A stretch of 21,732 nt of DNA from a virus: the IMG/VR virus record IMGVR_UViG_3300015371_000212, positions 1 through 21,732 of that record. One strand, 5' to 3'. The position numbers and the translations under genes were made by a program. Positions within the stretch are counted from its first letter, which is position 1. Each line of letters starts with the position of its first letter. Of the stretch, positions 1 to 7,351 are shown in pieces. Under the pieces are notes generated by a model. It did not search any database and was not told the DNA's origin. It was given only the letters and a program-made list of their open reading frames with translations.

Positions 1-42
1 CTCGGCGATGAGTTCCCGAATGTCGTAGGACACCTCATACAC
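1..42 (-). CDS. 5' end of a gene running off the left edge, unknown product
   Basis: A GTG start at 42 opens a frame beginning V-Y-E-V-S-Y-D-I-R-E-L-I-A-E that is still open at the window edge. A purine-rich AGAGGGG stretch lies about 9 nt upstream and could serve as ribosome binding site. An alternative ATG at 38 in another frame is also open. Only 14 codons are visible, so no function can be given. It follows the endolysin on the same strand; holin or accessory lysis genes often sit there, but nothing visible supports such a role. The 66-bp gap between 42 and the endolysin stop holds only the 8-bp palindrome ACAATTGT (59-66). Confidence 0.4.
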   Translation of the reverse strand, partial: MYEVSYDIRELIAE

Positions 43-108
43 CACACACCCCCCTCTGACAATTGTTACCCCTTAGTGTGCAGGTGGGGGCTGAAGAACC
101 ACTGAAGG

Positions 109-861
109 TCACCGGCCGACACGAACGAAACACTGAACCGCAGCACCAACCCGAGCCCGCCGCATCACCTCGCCGCCGTTCGAGTCATTCCCGACCGCCG
201 TGTTCCCCTCGATCGCATGGAACACCATCGTCGTGCCCTTCTCGAACAACCCCACATGGTCGGCTATGCCGTTGCCTTCCCAGTCATAACAGACCAGATC
301 CCCCGGAAGCGGCTTCTTCGTCACTGTGAGGCCGTTGGTGCCCTTGCGGGCGTCCTGGACGATGTAGGGGACGTACGCGTACCGGTGCGACCGCACGAAC
401 GCTTTAGAGCCGGCCCGGACGTAGCACCAGGTGACGAACATCGCGCACCACGGCCCCGTCACCCCATACCAATCACTGAACACCACCCGGTTACTGCCGG
501 CAGGGTTCTCTTTCGTGCCGATCTTCGCCAAAGCCTGCTTCAACGCCTTCACCGCCATCGGCGTCTCCGACTGGGCCTTGGTGCGGAGCTCGCGGCGTTT
601 CTGCATCTTCTCGTCCGGCTGCTCGAGCCCCTTCAGGTACCCGTCTAGCTTGTTCCCGTACGTCGGCCTCAGATCAATCGTCGAATACCCGAGCCAGTAC
701 TTCGCACGGATGCAGCCCCGCCCGGTTTCCTCGCCGAACACTCCGTCCACCGTCCCACGTAGGAAGTCGAGGCCGAACACGTTCGCCTGCTTGAGTACTT
801 CTTGCGCGGCGGTGACGTGCAGGCCGGTCGTCATCGGGCTCGTAACGCTGAGGGTGTACAT
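109..861 (-). CDS. Endolysin: N-terminal wall-binding-like region plus C-terminal CHAP amidase/endopeptidase
   Basis: Predicted peptidoglycan hydrolase of 250 aa that would act on the host wall at lysis. Residues about 10-80 resemble a peptidoglycan-binding-like fold (AAQEVLKQANVFGLD ... DGVFGEETGRG). Residues about 105-250 form a CHAP domain: catalytic Cys139 in the GPWCAMFVTWC segment, His202 in ADHVGLF, and a polar residue in the HAIEGN segment (about 216-220). A charged linker (QPDEKMQKRRELRTK) joins them. The ATG at 861 was chosen because it overlaps the TGA of the upstream minor tail gene (TGATG) and has GGAGGC upstream; the open frame runs further upstream but there only mirrors the tail gene. 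CHAP enzymes cut either the amide bond or the peptide cross-bridge, and the sequence does not say which. Confidence 0.88.
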   Translation of the reverse strand: MYTLSVTSPMTTGLHVTAAQEVLKQANVFGLDFLRGTVDGVFGEETGRGCIRAKYWLGYSTIDLRPTYGNKLDGYLKGLEQPDEKMQKRRELRTKAQSETPMAVKALKQALAKIGTKENPAGSNRVVFSDWYGVTGPWCAMFVTWCYVRAGSKAFVRSHRYAYVPYIVQDARKGTNGLTVTKKPLPGDLVCYDWEGNGIADHVGLFEKGTTMVFHAIEGNTAVGNDSNGGEVMRRARVGAAVQCFVRVGR

Positions 862-2870
862 CAGATCGCCGCGCCTCCCGTGCTTGGGTTTCCGACGCCT
901 AGGGTGACGTCGGGTGGCCGGCCGGGTTCGCCGCTGATCTCGATCCGCTGAATCCACAACGCCTGATCCAACCGTGTGCCGCCGCCGGGCGGGGTTCTGA
1001 ACACTTCGATCTTGTCTCCGATCTCCCGCCGCATCACCCCATCCAGAACATCCACGTTCGCCATCAGAGGCTTCAGGCTGAGGATGCGGGACTGTGGCTG
1101 TTTGTACTTCGCAAGGAGGGCGTCCCCGATGGTGGTTACGTCCGCGTCCGACGTCAACGGCAGATCCGTCACCGACTTTGGGTAGTCGCCGTACTGGTCG
1201 ATAGACGCCTGATCCGAAGACGAATCCAGGTCGCCGCCTGTCCGGGAGAGATCCCACCGGTTCGCCAAGTAGGAGTCGGAATAGTCCGGCGTCAGATCCG
1301 TGTACGGCAAGTCCGTGCCGTCGTCGTCGAACGTCAGCTGAACGGTGCTCCACGGCGCCACCGTCTTGTACGCCGCATCGAGCAGCGTGATCTCACCGTC
1401 AGCGGCGACGAACAACAGCCCTTCGGGCATCTCAGCTAAGGCGCACTTCTTCAACTCCGTGAGCGGATCCTGGCCGGCTTGGAACACCGGCTGCATCCCC
1501 CGCGTCCCCGTTCTAATGTTCCGTGGTGCATGGCTCGAGATGCTGTCGAGCACGTCAGTGGCGCGCAAATGGGCGAGGCCGACAGTTGATCCGCCACGGT
1601 AACCGCGGAGCGCCCCGGCCTGGTAGTGAGCCAATGCCCGGGCGACCGGCAGGGCGGTCTTCAGGTAGAAGGCTGTCTCGTCGAGGCTGATGCTGGTGAC
1701 GAGCGCGATACCGTTGATCTGCGTCGGCGCCCCAGCCGCGTTCGTCGGCCGGAACGACCCCGTCCCCGACCCGGCAGTATTGTCCTGCACCCCGTTGATG
1801 AAGATGCGAAGGTTGGCGCCGTCGAGCTCGGCCACAAGGTGATACCAGACATTGTTCGACAGGGCGGTGTTGCTGGTGACTGTCCGCTGGGTGCCGCCGC
1901 TGTCGTTGATGCGGAACACCACCACGCCGGTCGTGTTCAACTCGAGCGCCCAGGTCATCGTGCCCGCGCTGGTGGATTCTGGGCCATGCATAAAGGCCGT
2001 GTTCCCGCCCGGGTTCCCCGTCTTCTGAAACCATGTCTCAACCGTGTAAGCGGTGCCGCCCATCGGGTCGCCGATATCAGTTGAGTTAGCAACGATCGAG
2101 AACGGCCCCGTCGACTGCATATCCAGGTAGCCGCCCAAACCCTCACTGATCGACTGGAGATCACCGGCGATCGGGTTCGTACTAAAACTCGACGCGAACC
2201 CGACGCCGTTCACGACAGTCCAGTCCTGGAACCCCTGCACCATGTGCGGTGTCGTCACCGTGTCCCACTCGAACCCGTTGTACGTCCAATGGAACGTCGG
2301 AAGCTCGATCGTCTCCATCGTCGTCGTCGACGTCATGTTCGCGTCAGACCAGCGCCAGTAGTTCGTCGGATTATCGAACCCCACCAGATCGGCGTACGTG
2401 TTCCGGGGCGGATCCATCGTCGGCACATGCGCCCGCGCCAACACCGCCAACTCATCCGTACACGACACCACCGCGACGGCGTCCATGCCGTCCGGCCATG
2501 TCTGCTGGTACGCCTCCGCATACCCCTTGAACACGTCATTAGTGGCGCCGTTGAACTGCTCACGCAACCACCACCTATTCCTCGGCCTGATCCCCGTGTT
2601 GTTCACCGGGTCATACTCTCGCGTCTGGTTGTCGAGGCTGAACGTGGCCGTCCCAGCGTCCACCTCGTCCAACTCTGTCTGCCGGCCTCGAGCCGTACTG
2701 AAGGTTCTCAGGTCAGGGCTCGCGTCCACCCAGGTCGGAGTAGAACTGTTGAAGTTGTCCGTGGAGTAGAGGAGGCTCCACCAGGCCCCGGTGCCCTGCC
2801 CCGGATACGTCGACGTGGACGGGAAATCAGTCGTTGACGGAAACCTCAGCGTCCCCGTGTTGACCGTCAT
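861..2870 (-). CDS. Minor tail protein with an internal LamG/concanavalin-like domain
   Basis: A 669-aa virion protein downstream of the tape measure and therefore probably part of the distal tail tip or baseplate. The N-terminal 130 residues (LLYSTDNFNSS ... RTFSTARGR ... YDPVNN) resemble siphophage minor tail proteins that form the tip hub. Residues about 170-420 contain a LamG-like jelly roll: YTVETWFQKTG, WYHLVAELDG, LRIFINGVQ and SLDETAFY are typical strands, suggesting carbohydrate binding. The C-terminal third (DVLDSISSH ... LTELKKCALAEMPEGLLF ... DGEITLLD) returns to the tail-hub type. The ATG at 2870 overlaps the upstream TGA as ATGA, which fixes the start. Receptor recognition is inferred from the lectin-like insert and position only. 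Confidence 0.82.
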   Translation of the reverse strand: MTVNTGTLRFPSTTDFPSTSTYPGQGTGAWWSLLYSTDNFNSSTPTWVDASPDLRTFSTARGRQTELDEVDAGTATFSLDNQTREYDPVNNTGIRPRNRWWLREQFNGATNDVFKGYAEAYQQTWPDGMDAVAVVSCTDELAVLARAHVPTMDPPRNTYADLVGFDNPTNYWRWSDANMTSTTTMETIELPTFHWTYNGFEWDTVTTPHMVQGFQDWTVVNGVGFASSFSTNPIAGDLQSISEGLGGYLDMQSTGPFSIVANSTDIGDPMGGTAYTVETWFQKTGNPGGNTAFMHGPESTSAGTMTWALELNTTGVVVFRINDSGGTQRTVTSNTALSNNVWYHLVAELDGANLRIFINGVQDNTAGSGTGSFRPTNAAGAPTQINGIALVTSISLDETAFYLKTALPVARALAHYQAGALRGYRGGSTVGLAHLRATDVLDSISSHAPRNIRTGTRGMQPVFQAGQDPLTELKKCALAEMPEGLLFVAADGEITLLDAAYKTVAPWSTVQLTFDDDGTDLPYTDLTPDYSDSYLANRWDLSRTGGDLDSSSDQASIDQYGDYPKSVTDLPLTSDADVTTIGDALLAKYKQPQSRILSLKPLMANVDVLDGVMRREIGDKIEVFRTPPGGGTRLDQALWIQRIEISGEPGRPPDVTLGVGNPSTGGAAI

Positions 2871-3403
2871 CCAACTCTGACCATGCAGAACGCCGTCGTC
2901 GAGAACGTCAGGTTCCCGCCGCTGTTCTGGAACACCTGCAACTCCACGAAATCATTCACAGCCAGCTTGTACAGCGTCGACAAGCCCATCTGCTGCGACG
3001 TGGCGGACGGTGTGAAGTCGATCGGGCCGCCAACCACCGTCGTGTTGTTCAGGAACACGCGGATCGCGCGTTGCGTCCCGGCCGCCGACACCTGCATAGC
3101 GCCGTGACCCGTGATCTGATAAACGCCCGCGTACCGGCACGTCAACCTGCTGTTGTTCGTGACGGTGTCATGCATCGTCGACGCGGCGTTACCAGCCTGA
3201 TCGAAATCCTCACTGTTGAGCGCCTGGCTAGTCCACGTCGCGGTCGTGCAAGACGTTGTCGCGCCGGCCCACGCGCGTACGGCCGGGGCGTAGGAGACTT
3301 CGAGGATGCCGGCGTTCATGATGTTGAAGTTCGCCGCGCTGGTCGGTGTCGCGCCGCCGGAACCGTCCGCCCATGTCAGCCCCACGTACGGGATAGTCGG
3401 CAC
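2867..3403 (-). CDS. Small tail protein with a C1q/TNF-like jelly-roll domain
   Basis: A 178-aa protein. Residues about 40-178 show the beta-strand pattern of phage C1q-like domains: a TATWTSQALNSEDFDQ opening, a central CRYAGVYQITGHGAMQV strand pair, RAIRVFLNN, then LYKLAVNDFVELQVFQNSG and a closing TTAFCMVRVG. Such domains are usually trimeric and occur in receptor-binding or fibre proteins. GTG at 3403 begins directly after the tape-measure stop TAA (3406-3404), and its own stop overlaps the next start (ATGA). Its position between the tape measure and the large minor tail protein suggests a tail-tip component. The domain assignment rests on pattern recognition. Confidence 0.75.
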   Translation of the reverse strand: MPTIPYVGLTWADGSGGATPTSAANFNIMNAGILEVSYAPAVRAWAGATTSCTTATWTSQALNSEDFDQAGNAASTMHDTVTNNSRLTCRYAGVYQITGHGAMQVSAAGTQRAIRVFLNNTTVVGGPIDFTPSATSQQMGLSTLYKLAVNDFVELQVFQNSGGNLTFSTTAFCMVRVG

Positions 3404-5137
3404 TTAGGCTCCGTTCCTTCGCTGATGCTTCCGCTCAGCCCCACGGAACCACGAAAACAGCTTCTGCCCGTCAACGTAGAGGTTGATCGGCCCCGTGTCG
3501 CCGACCGGCTCCGGCCTGCCCAGCCCGTTGTAGGCGAGGTTCCAGCCGGGGCGGAGCCAGCCGCCCTGGTCGTACGTCGCCACATGCACATGATCCGAGT
3601 GGCCGCCCTCACGGTACGAGTTCAGCACCCCGCCGAAGATCGAGCCCAGCGGATCGTAGAACGCTTGTTTCACGCCACGATCTCCGATCAGTGAGAGGAA
3701 GAAGCGGGCCATCTGGCCGGGGCCGTCTGCGACGTCGATCGCTTTCGACGGATAAATCGAATGATCCGACCGGGTGCCGTGCTTCGTGACGGCGCCCTTC
3801 CGGTAGCCGGACGTGAGATGCAATCCCATCGCCTGGGCGCGGCTGAGCTCGTCGTACAGGGAAGGGTCGATGCTCTTCGGGCCGGTGCCGAACCCGCCGA
3901 ACATGCTCTTGTACTTGTTCGGATCCACGTCACCGATCGGGCTATGAGACGCCGCCGAACCGATCGCCCCCAACACGCCACCCAAAGCCTTGCCATGGTC
4001 AAGCACCCACTTAAACGCCTTCACGAGCTCGGTGAACGCGTGCACGAACGCTGCCACGGGTTTCAGCGCGTCCACGATTGCGTTCTTGATGTCGGCGATC
4101 ATCTTCGGCAGCGCCTTCACCTCCTCGAGCTTCACGAACCACTTGTAGAGGTAGTGGAAGCCGTCGGCGGCGATCTTCACGAAGTAGCCGATGTTCGCCC
4201 ATAGCGGCGTGATCGACTTCAGCTGCTCGTACTGGAACTTGTACTTCTCCTTCAGCTTGTCGAGGTTCCCTAGCTGGCTGTTCAGGGCGTCCGTCAACGC
4301 CACGATCTTGGGGAGAAGCTGCTTCCCGATCTCAACTTCGAGGTGATCCATTTGCGCCTTGTACTGCGCCATCCCGCCCGCGGCCGTGGCAGCGTACGCA
4401 TCAGACTGGCCGTGCAACTTCTTGTTCACCAGGTGAATGACCTTCTCCGCGGTCACCTGCTTGTCGTTCACCTGGGCTTGTGCTTTCGCGCCGTCGTACT
4501 GCGCCTTCGCATTATCCAAAGCCCGCTGTTTCTGCGCCTCCTCCGCCGGCGTGAGCTTCCCGAGCGCGTCATAGTGGGCGTTGATGGCGTCCTTGACGGC
4601 GTCGTAGGCGTGTTTCGCCTTCGCCTGTTCCGTCGTCACCGCCTGCACCTGCAACCCCAGGCTCTTGGCGGCGCGTTGGCTGCCCGCCATCGCCGACGTC
4701 AACAACCTTGTGGCGGTCTCCAGGTCAACGCCCTTGAAACGGGCCACATCCTGCGCTGTAGCGAGATCAACGGTCGCTTTCTTCATGTTGTGTGTCGCTA
4801 CCAGCAACGAGCCCAGCGCGGTCTTCGTGTCCGTGTCGGTGAAGCCGAGCTTCCGGCCGGACTCCTCGAGCTTGTCCACCTGTTCCTTGTACTTGCCCGC
4901 GTCCAGCCTGGCGGTTTTGAACGCCACATCCAGCCGCGTGTTCGCCGACTCGGCGTCCATCGCCGCTTTTACGCTCTTCTCCAGCCCGATCGCCAACCCT
5001 CCGGCGACGGCTACCCCGGCTAGTTTCGCGCCGCGGCCGACCTTCTGCATCCGGGTTTGCGACTTGTCCATCGCCCGGTCGAAATCCCGGGTGTTCGCCG
5101 TCAACAGCGCTTCCATGCGGGCGATCGTCGACGTCAC
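3404..5137 (-). CDS. Tape measure protein with C-terminal M15-like peptidase domain
   Basis: A 577-aa tail-length tape measure. Residues 1-60 (DFDRAMDKSQTRMQKVGRGAK, then a glycine/alanine-rich hydrophobic stretch) are a typical tape-measure start. Residues 60-400 are mainly helical, with a very Lys/Ala/Gln-rich coiled part (about 165-300) and hydrophobic segments (about 310-400). Residues about 425-520 look like a D-Ala-D-Ala-peptidase (M15) domain: LTSGYRKG, a Ser-x-His pair with His459, Asp468 in KAIDVA, and His516/His518 in SDHVHVA as candidate zinc ligands and catalytic residues. Such a domain could open peptidoglycan during DNA entry. GTG at 5137 overlaps the upstream stop as GTGA. It is short for a tape measure, implying a fairly short tail. 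Confidence 0.88.
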   Translation of the reverse strand: MTSTIARMEALLTANTRDFDRAMDKSQTRMQKVGRGAKLAGVAVAGGLAIGLEKSVKAAMDAESANTRLDVAFKTARLDAGKYKEQVDKLEESGRKLGFTDTDTKTALGSLLVATHNMKKATVDLATAQDVARFKGVDLETATRLLTSAMAGSQRAAKSLGLQVQAVTTEQAKAKHAYDAVKDAINAHYDALGKLTPAEEAQKQRALDNAKAQYDGAKAQAQVNDKQVTAEKVIHLVNKKLHGQSDAYAATAAGGMAQYKAQMDHLEVEIGKQLLPKIVALTDALNSQLGNLDKLKEKYKFQYEQLKSITPLWANIGYFVKIAADGFHYLYKWFVKLEEVKALPKMIADIKNAIVDALKPVAAFVHAFTELVKAFKWVLDHGKALGGVLGAIGSAASHSPIGDVDPNKYKSMFGGFGTGPKSIDPSLYDELSRAQAMGLHLTSGYRKGAVTKHGTRSDHSIYPSKAIDVADGPGQMARFFLSLIGDRGVKQAFYDPLGSIFGGVLNSYREGGHSDHVHVATYDQGGWLRPGWNLAYNGLGRPEPVGDTGPINLYVDGQKLFSWFRGAERKHQRRNGA

Positions 5138-5532
5138 TTCCGCACCGACGCTTTCCGGCGAATGTTCGCCTCCAAATCATTCACCACGGTCAGCACGTAC
5201 GCCTTATTTGCCCGCCTAGACGCTGGACGCAGGAAAGGCATAGCCGGGATGTACACCGTGCCGTACTCGAAGAACCGCAAAAACCAGGGATCGTCACCCC
5301 ACTTCGTCGATGACGCCTCAGCCGACAACGCGACCGTGTTGCGGTGCGGATTCACAACCTCAACCGAAATGTCGAGGTTGTCGTAGCCGCGGGCGGCGGC
5401 CTGGGACGAGGCGAGCCGCTCGCCCTCCTCCACCCCGACCTGAGACCACACCTTTTGGGCGCGCTGCATCGTGTCGGACGCTGCTTTCTTCACCGCGGGG
5501 AAGTGCTGCTCCAAGAGGAACCGTTTCGCCAT
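5134..5532 (-). CDS. HK97 gp10-like tail/neck protein
   Basis: A 132-aa protein whose second half carries the family signature FFEYGTVYIPAMPFLRPA, matching the E-x-G-T ... P-A-x-P-F-L-R-P-A pattern of HK97 gp10-type tail completion proteins. The N-terminal part is helical. The ATG at 5532 overlaps the TAA of the long chaperone product as TAATG, and its own stop overlaps the tape-measure GTG as GTGA, so translation is probably coupled on both sides. Family members usually lie between the head-tail adaptors and the tail tube. Here the gene lies between the chaperone and the tape measure, which is unusual. The exact structural role is not visible. Confidence 0.75.
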   Translation of the reverse strand: MAKRFLLEQHFPAVKKAASDTMQRAQKVWSQVGVEEGERLASSQAAARGYDNLDISVEVVNPHRNTVALSAEASSTKWGDDPWFLRFFEYGTVYIPAMPFLRPASRRANKAYVLTVVNDLEANIRRKASVRK

Positions 5533-6031
5533 TAGTTCCTTCTTGCCTCTTCTGCTTTCGCGGCGGCCTTCTGCGCTTCGATCCAGAGTTGCGCAGCCCT
5601 GACCCAGTACAAGGGTGTGTCCTCTACGTCACGGACGGGGCAGCGGAGGGCTTCTGCGACAGCGAAGTCTCCTGCCCATTCGGGGGGCTCGCCGGCGTCG
5701 AGATGGAGTCCGCGGGCGGAATAGAAGAGATACTCCTTGAGACGTTTCCCTCTTCGCTCGCCGGAGTAGCCGCCTCAAGCAGCTTCTCCGTCAACCGTGT
5801 CAGCACCGGATACGGCAACCGCTCCAAATTCCCCTTAGACAACGGCAACGGCTGCCCGTTCTCCGTCAGGTTCCACGACAACAACGCCAACTCCAGCCCC
5901 TCCACCAGGCTCGTCTCCATCCACCGTGGGGTGACGGCGTTCCCGTCGAACACGAACTCGACCGGCTCACCGCCAATGTCGACGGACACGGTGAGGGGGC
6001 GTTGCCGGGTGAAGCTACCCAGTTCGGGCAT
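5532..6031 (-). CDS. Tail assembly chaperone, long form made by -1 frameshift (gpG-T type)
   Basis: Long product of the tail assembly chaperone. Translation starts at ATG 6031, follows the short-form frame to codon 96 (AAC, 5746-5744), slips back one base on GGGAAAC, and continues K-R-L-K-E-Y-L-F-Y-S ... to TAA at 5534-5532. The result is 166 aa; 500 nt plus one re-read base gives an exact 167 codons. The second part reads as a genuine protein (DAGEPPEWAGDFAVAEALRC ... LYWVRAAQLWIEAQ) with a charged AAAKAEEARRN tail. Known long chaperones of this type coat the tape measure and recruit tail tube subunits. Position between tail tube and tape measure, the slippery heptamer and the TAATG link to the next gene all agree. 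Confidence 0.85.
5624..6031 (-). CDS. Tail assembly chaperone, short form (gpG type)
   Basis: A 135-aa unshifted product. ATG 6031 is preceded by a strong AGGAGG site 7 nt away and overlaps the end of the 54-aa gene upstream. Residues 1-90 (LTVSVDIGGEPVEFVFDG ... MVEG-type helix ... LPYPVLTRLTEKLLEA) form the conserved chaperone domain. After the slip site the zero frame gives a low-complexity Ser/Pro tail (VSRSISSIPPADSIS ...), suggesting that this tail is less constrained than the shifted frame. Short and long forms are both expected from the same mRNA, with the short one more abundant in known systems. Confidence 0.85.
   Translation of the reverse strand: MPELGSFTRQRPLTVSVDIGGEPVEFVFDGNAVTPRWMETSLVEGLELALLSWNLTENGQPLPLSKGNLERLPYPVLTRLTEKLLEAATPASEEGNVSRSISSIPPADSISTPASPPNGQETSLSQKPSAAPSVT
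5744..5750 (-). other. Programmed -1 ribosomal frameshift site GGGAAAC
   Basis: In the chaperone frame the bases read G GGA AAC, a canonical X-XXY-YYZ heptamer that re-pairs perfectly as GGG AAA after a -1 slip. The -1 frame then stays open for another 71 codons and ends exactly at the start of the next gene. Downstream pairing that might stimulate the slip was not worked out. Confidence 0.85.
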
Positions 6032-6179
6032 CAAGATCCTCCTGCGACAAGACGACGTGCCCGTCAGGGGCGACGATCTCCTTGTCAACCTTCGGATGCT
6101 TCACCGTGAACGGCTCCTTCACCACGGACGCGTCAGCGCCCTGCGGCTCCGGCGTCTCGGTCTTCTTCTCGTCAGCCAT
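6015..6179 (-). CDS. Small acidic/charged protein, unknown function
   Basis: A 54-aa protein, M-A-D-E-K-K-T-E-T-P-E-P ... V-L-S-Q-E-D-L-D-A-R-T-G, rich in Lys, Glu and Asp with a disordered-looking N-terminus. The middle reads like the short hairpin of a small phage accessory domain (EPFTVKHPKVDKEIVAPDGHVVLS). ATG 6179 has an excellent GAGGAGG site, which lies inside the end of the 31-codon gene upstream and overlaps its TGA (TGATG). The 3' end overlaps the chaperone start by 17 bp. The gene lies between tail tube and chaperone, so a tail-assembly role is possible but unproven. No family recognised. Confidence 0.7.
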   Translation of the reverse strand: MADEKKTETPEPQGADASVVKEPFTVKHPKVDKEIVAPDGHVVLSQEDLDARTG

Positions 6180-6274
6180 CAGTACCTCCTCGTTGAGAAT
6201 CCGTGCGGCTTCCACCGGTTCCAGCCCAGCACCGTGTACCAACTGCGTTTCACGTTGTAGAGGTACCGCGCCAT
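6179..6274 (-). CDS. Tiny basic 31-aa protein, unknown function
   Basis: ATG at 6274 shares its A with the tail tube TGA (TGATG), and the TGA at 6181-6179 shares its A with the ATG of the next gene (TGATG), so the frame fits the gap exactly. The product M-A-R-Y-L-Y-N-V-K-R-S-W-Y-T-V-L-G-W ... is rich in Tyr, Trp, Arg and Lys, unlike a random frame in this Ala/Gly-rich region. No domain recognised. It may act mainly as a coupling cistron that delivers ribosomes to the next gene, or encode a small virion peptide. The case rests on the double stop/start overlap. Confidence 0.6.
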   Translation of the reverse strand: MARYLYNVKRSWYTVLGWNRWKPHGFSTRRY

Positions 6275-7269
6275 CACAGAGCGGCGGTCTTGTTGACGGC
6301 CGTGATCCGGGCGAACGCCCCGGGCGCGCTGAACGTCGAGTCGTACACCGGCGTCAAACCAACCTCAACGACCTTCAGGCCGTCTTCGTCGTCGTAGCCC
6401 GGGTACTCGTTCACCTTCGCCGCGAAATCAATCGTCAGGCTGTAAAACGCTGTGGATGAGCCGGCCAGGACTGTGGACTTGGCCTCGAGCCGGATAAACT
6501 TCGTCGCCCCAGCACGGGCCGCGGTCAGGAACGCTTCACCCTGCGAATCCGCGCTGCACCTGAGTTTGCAGCTGATCGTCGGAGCCAAATCCACATCACT
6601 CGCGTAGGACGCGCTCGCGCTGTTGATCGGCCACACCGGGCCGGAGTATCCGCCAATAGCGAACTCGGCGTTGAAGTCGCGGGTGAGTTTAGTGGTGCCG
6701 ATCGACGCGAACGAATCATTCGAGTAAATGTTCAGATGGGTTGGCAGCACGATCGCCTCTTCGATCACGGTCGGCGTCGCGGTGAGGGTGATGTTGGCCT
6801 GGTAGTTCTGCGCAAACCCGCTACCCGAGATCGACAAGCCGTCGGTGCGGTTGTAGGTGAACGTGGCGTCAGTAATCACCACGTACGTCGCCTTCCCCGC
6901 CCTCACCGAGGAGCCCTCCTCGACGGTGTACCGGGCGTGCGTCTCCTCCGACCGGTTCAGAGGCTCGTACAGCCACTGCTTACCCGTCGTATCCACGGTA
7001 GTGGCGGTGACATCTTTGAGGAGCCCTGACAGGACGTACACGACTTCGCTGTAGCTGCCGGCGCCGTCGATGGTGATCGTTGACCAGTCCTTACCCGGAG
7101 TCACCGCCGACGGCGTCTTGGAGCCCATCGGCGTGAACGTGTTCATCTCCAGGTTCGGGTCGAGCTTGAACCCGATGTACTGAAGTAGCTTCCCCGCCGC
7201 CACGCCGGTGCCGGGGGTCGTCTCCTTGCCGATTTGTACTGACCTGCTGACGGTTGAAAGTTCCGGCAC
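6274..7269 (-). CDS. Major tail tube protein
   Basis: A 331-aa protein with the general pattern of siphophage tail tube subunits: an N-terminus (SRSVQIGKETTPGTG) typical of the family, a beta-rich body, an ITIDGAGSYSEVVYVLSGLL segment, and a C-terminal SLTIDFAAKVNEYPGYDDEDGLKVVEVGLTPVYD strand pair. It precedes the tail assembly chaperone, the standard gene order. GTG 7269 follows a strong GAGGAGG site. About 30 nt further upstream lies a copy of the 13-bp late motif (7297-7309). The subunits polymerise around the tape measure to make the DNA conduit. An Ig-like extra domain is possible given the length but was not clearly seen. Confidence 0.85.
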   Translation of the reverse strand: MPELSTVSRSVQIGKETTPGTGVAAGKLLQYIGFKLDPNLEMNTFTPMGSKTPSAVTPGKDWSTITIDGAGSYSEVVYVLSGLLKDVTATTVDTTGKQWLYEPLNRSEETHARYTVEEGSSVRAGKATYVVITDATFTYNRTDGLSISGSGFAQNYQANITLTATPTVIEEAIVLPTHLNIYSNDSFASIGTTKLTRDFNAEFAIGGYSGPVWPINSASASYASDVDLAPTISCKLRCSADSQGEAFLTAARAGATKFIRLEAKSTVLAGSSTAFYSLTIDFAAKVNEYPGYDDEDGLKVVEVGLTPVYDSTFSAPGAFARITAVNKTAAL

Positions 7270-7351
7270 CCTGCGCCTCCTCTAATGGTCTAACCCTGTT
7301 CTACGGCCAAGACGCAGCCCGATAGCCGATTCTGGCCCTACGCTGGCCCCA
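7270..7351. promoter_or_regulatory. Divergent intergenic region between tail tube gene and antisense Arc-like gene
   Basis: This 82-bp gap separates two genes that start in opposite directions. It holds the tail tube ribosome binding site, three TCTA words in direct orientation (7281-7284, 7289-7292, 7300-7303) and a copy of the 13-bp motif. On the plus strand TACGCT (7338-7343) has the TANNNT form of an actinobacterial -10 element about 8 nt before the ATG of the Arc-like gene, and there is no Shine-Dalgarno site, so a leaderless transcript is possible. TCTA/TAGA words are known half-sites of Arc, so autoregulation is plausible but inferred. Confidence 0.4.
7297..7309 (-). promoter_or_regulatory. 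Late motif copy 1 (TGGCCGTAGAACA)
   Basis: Minus-strand 13-mer matching the other four copies except that TAG is TGG. It lies about 28 nt upstream of the tail tube start, between the antisense Arc-like gene and the tail tube gene. It heads the tail/lysis block. Unlike most other copies it is separated from the start codon by a normal ribosome binding site. Confidence 0.55.

Noticed and set aside
59-66. ACAATTGT palindrome upstream of the left-edge gene
   Set aside because: Only 8 bp and a single copy; too short to call an operator or promoter.
4343-5023. Long plus-strand open frame of 226 codons opposite the tape measure gene, with similar ones elsewhere
   Set aside because: These are Arg/Leu/His-rich mirror frames typical of GC-rich coding DNA, with no ribosome binding sites and no recognisable domains.
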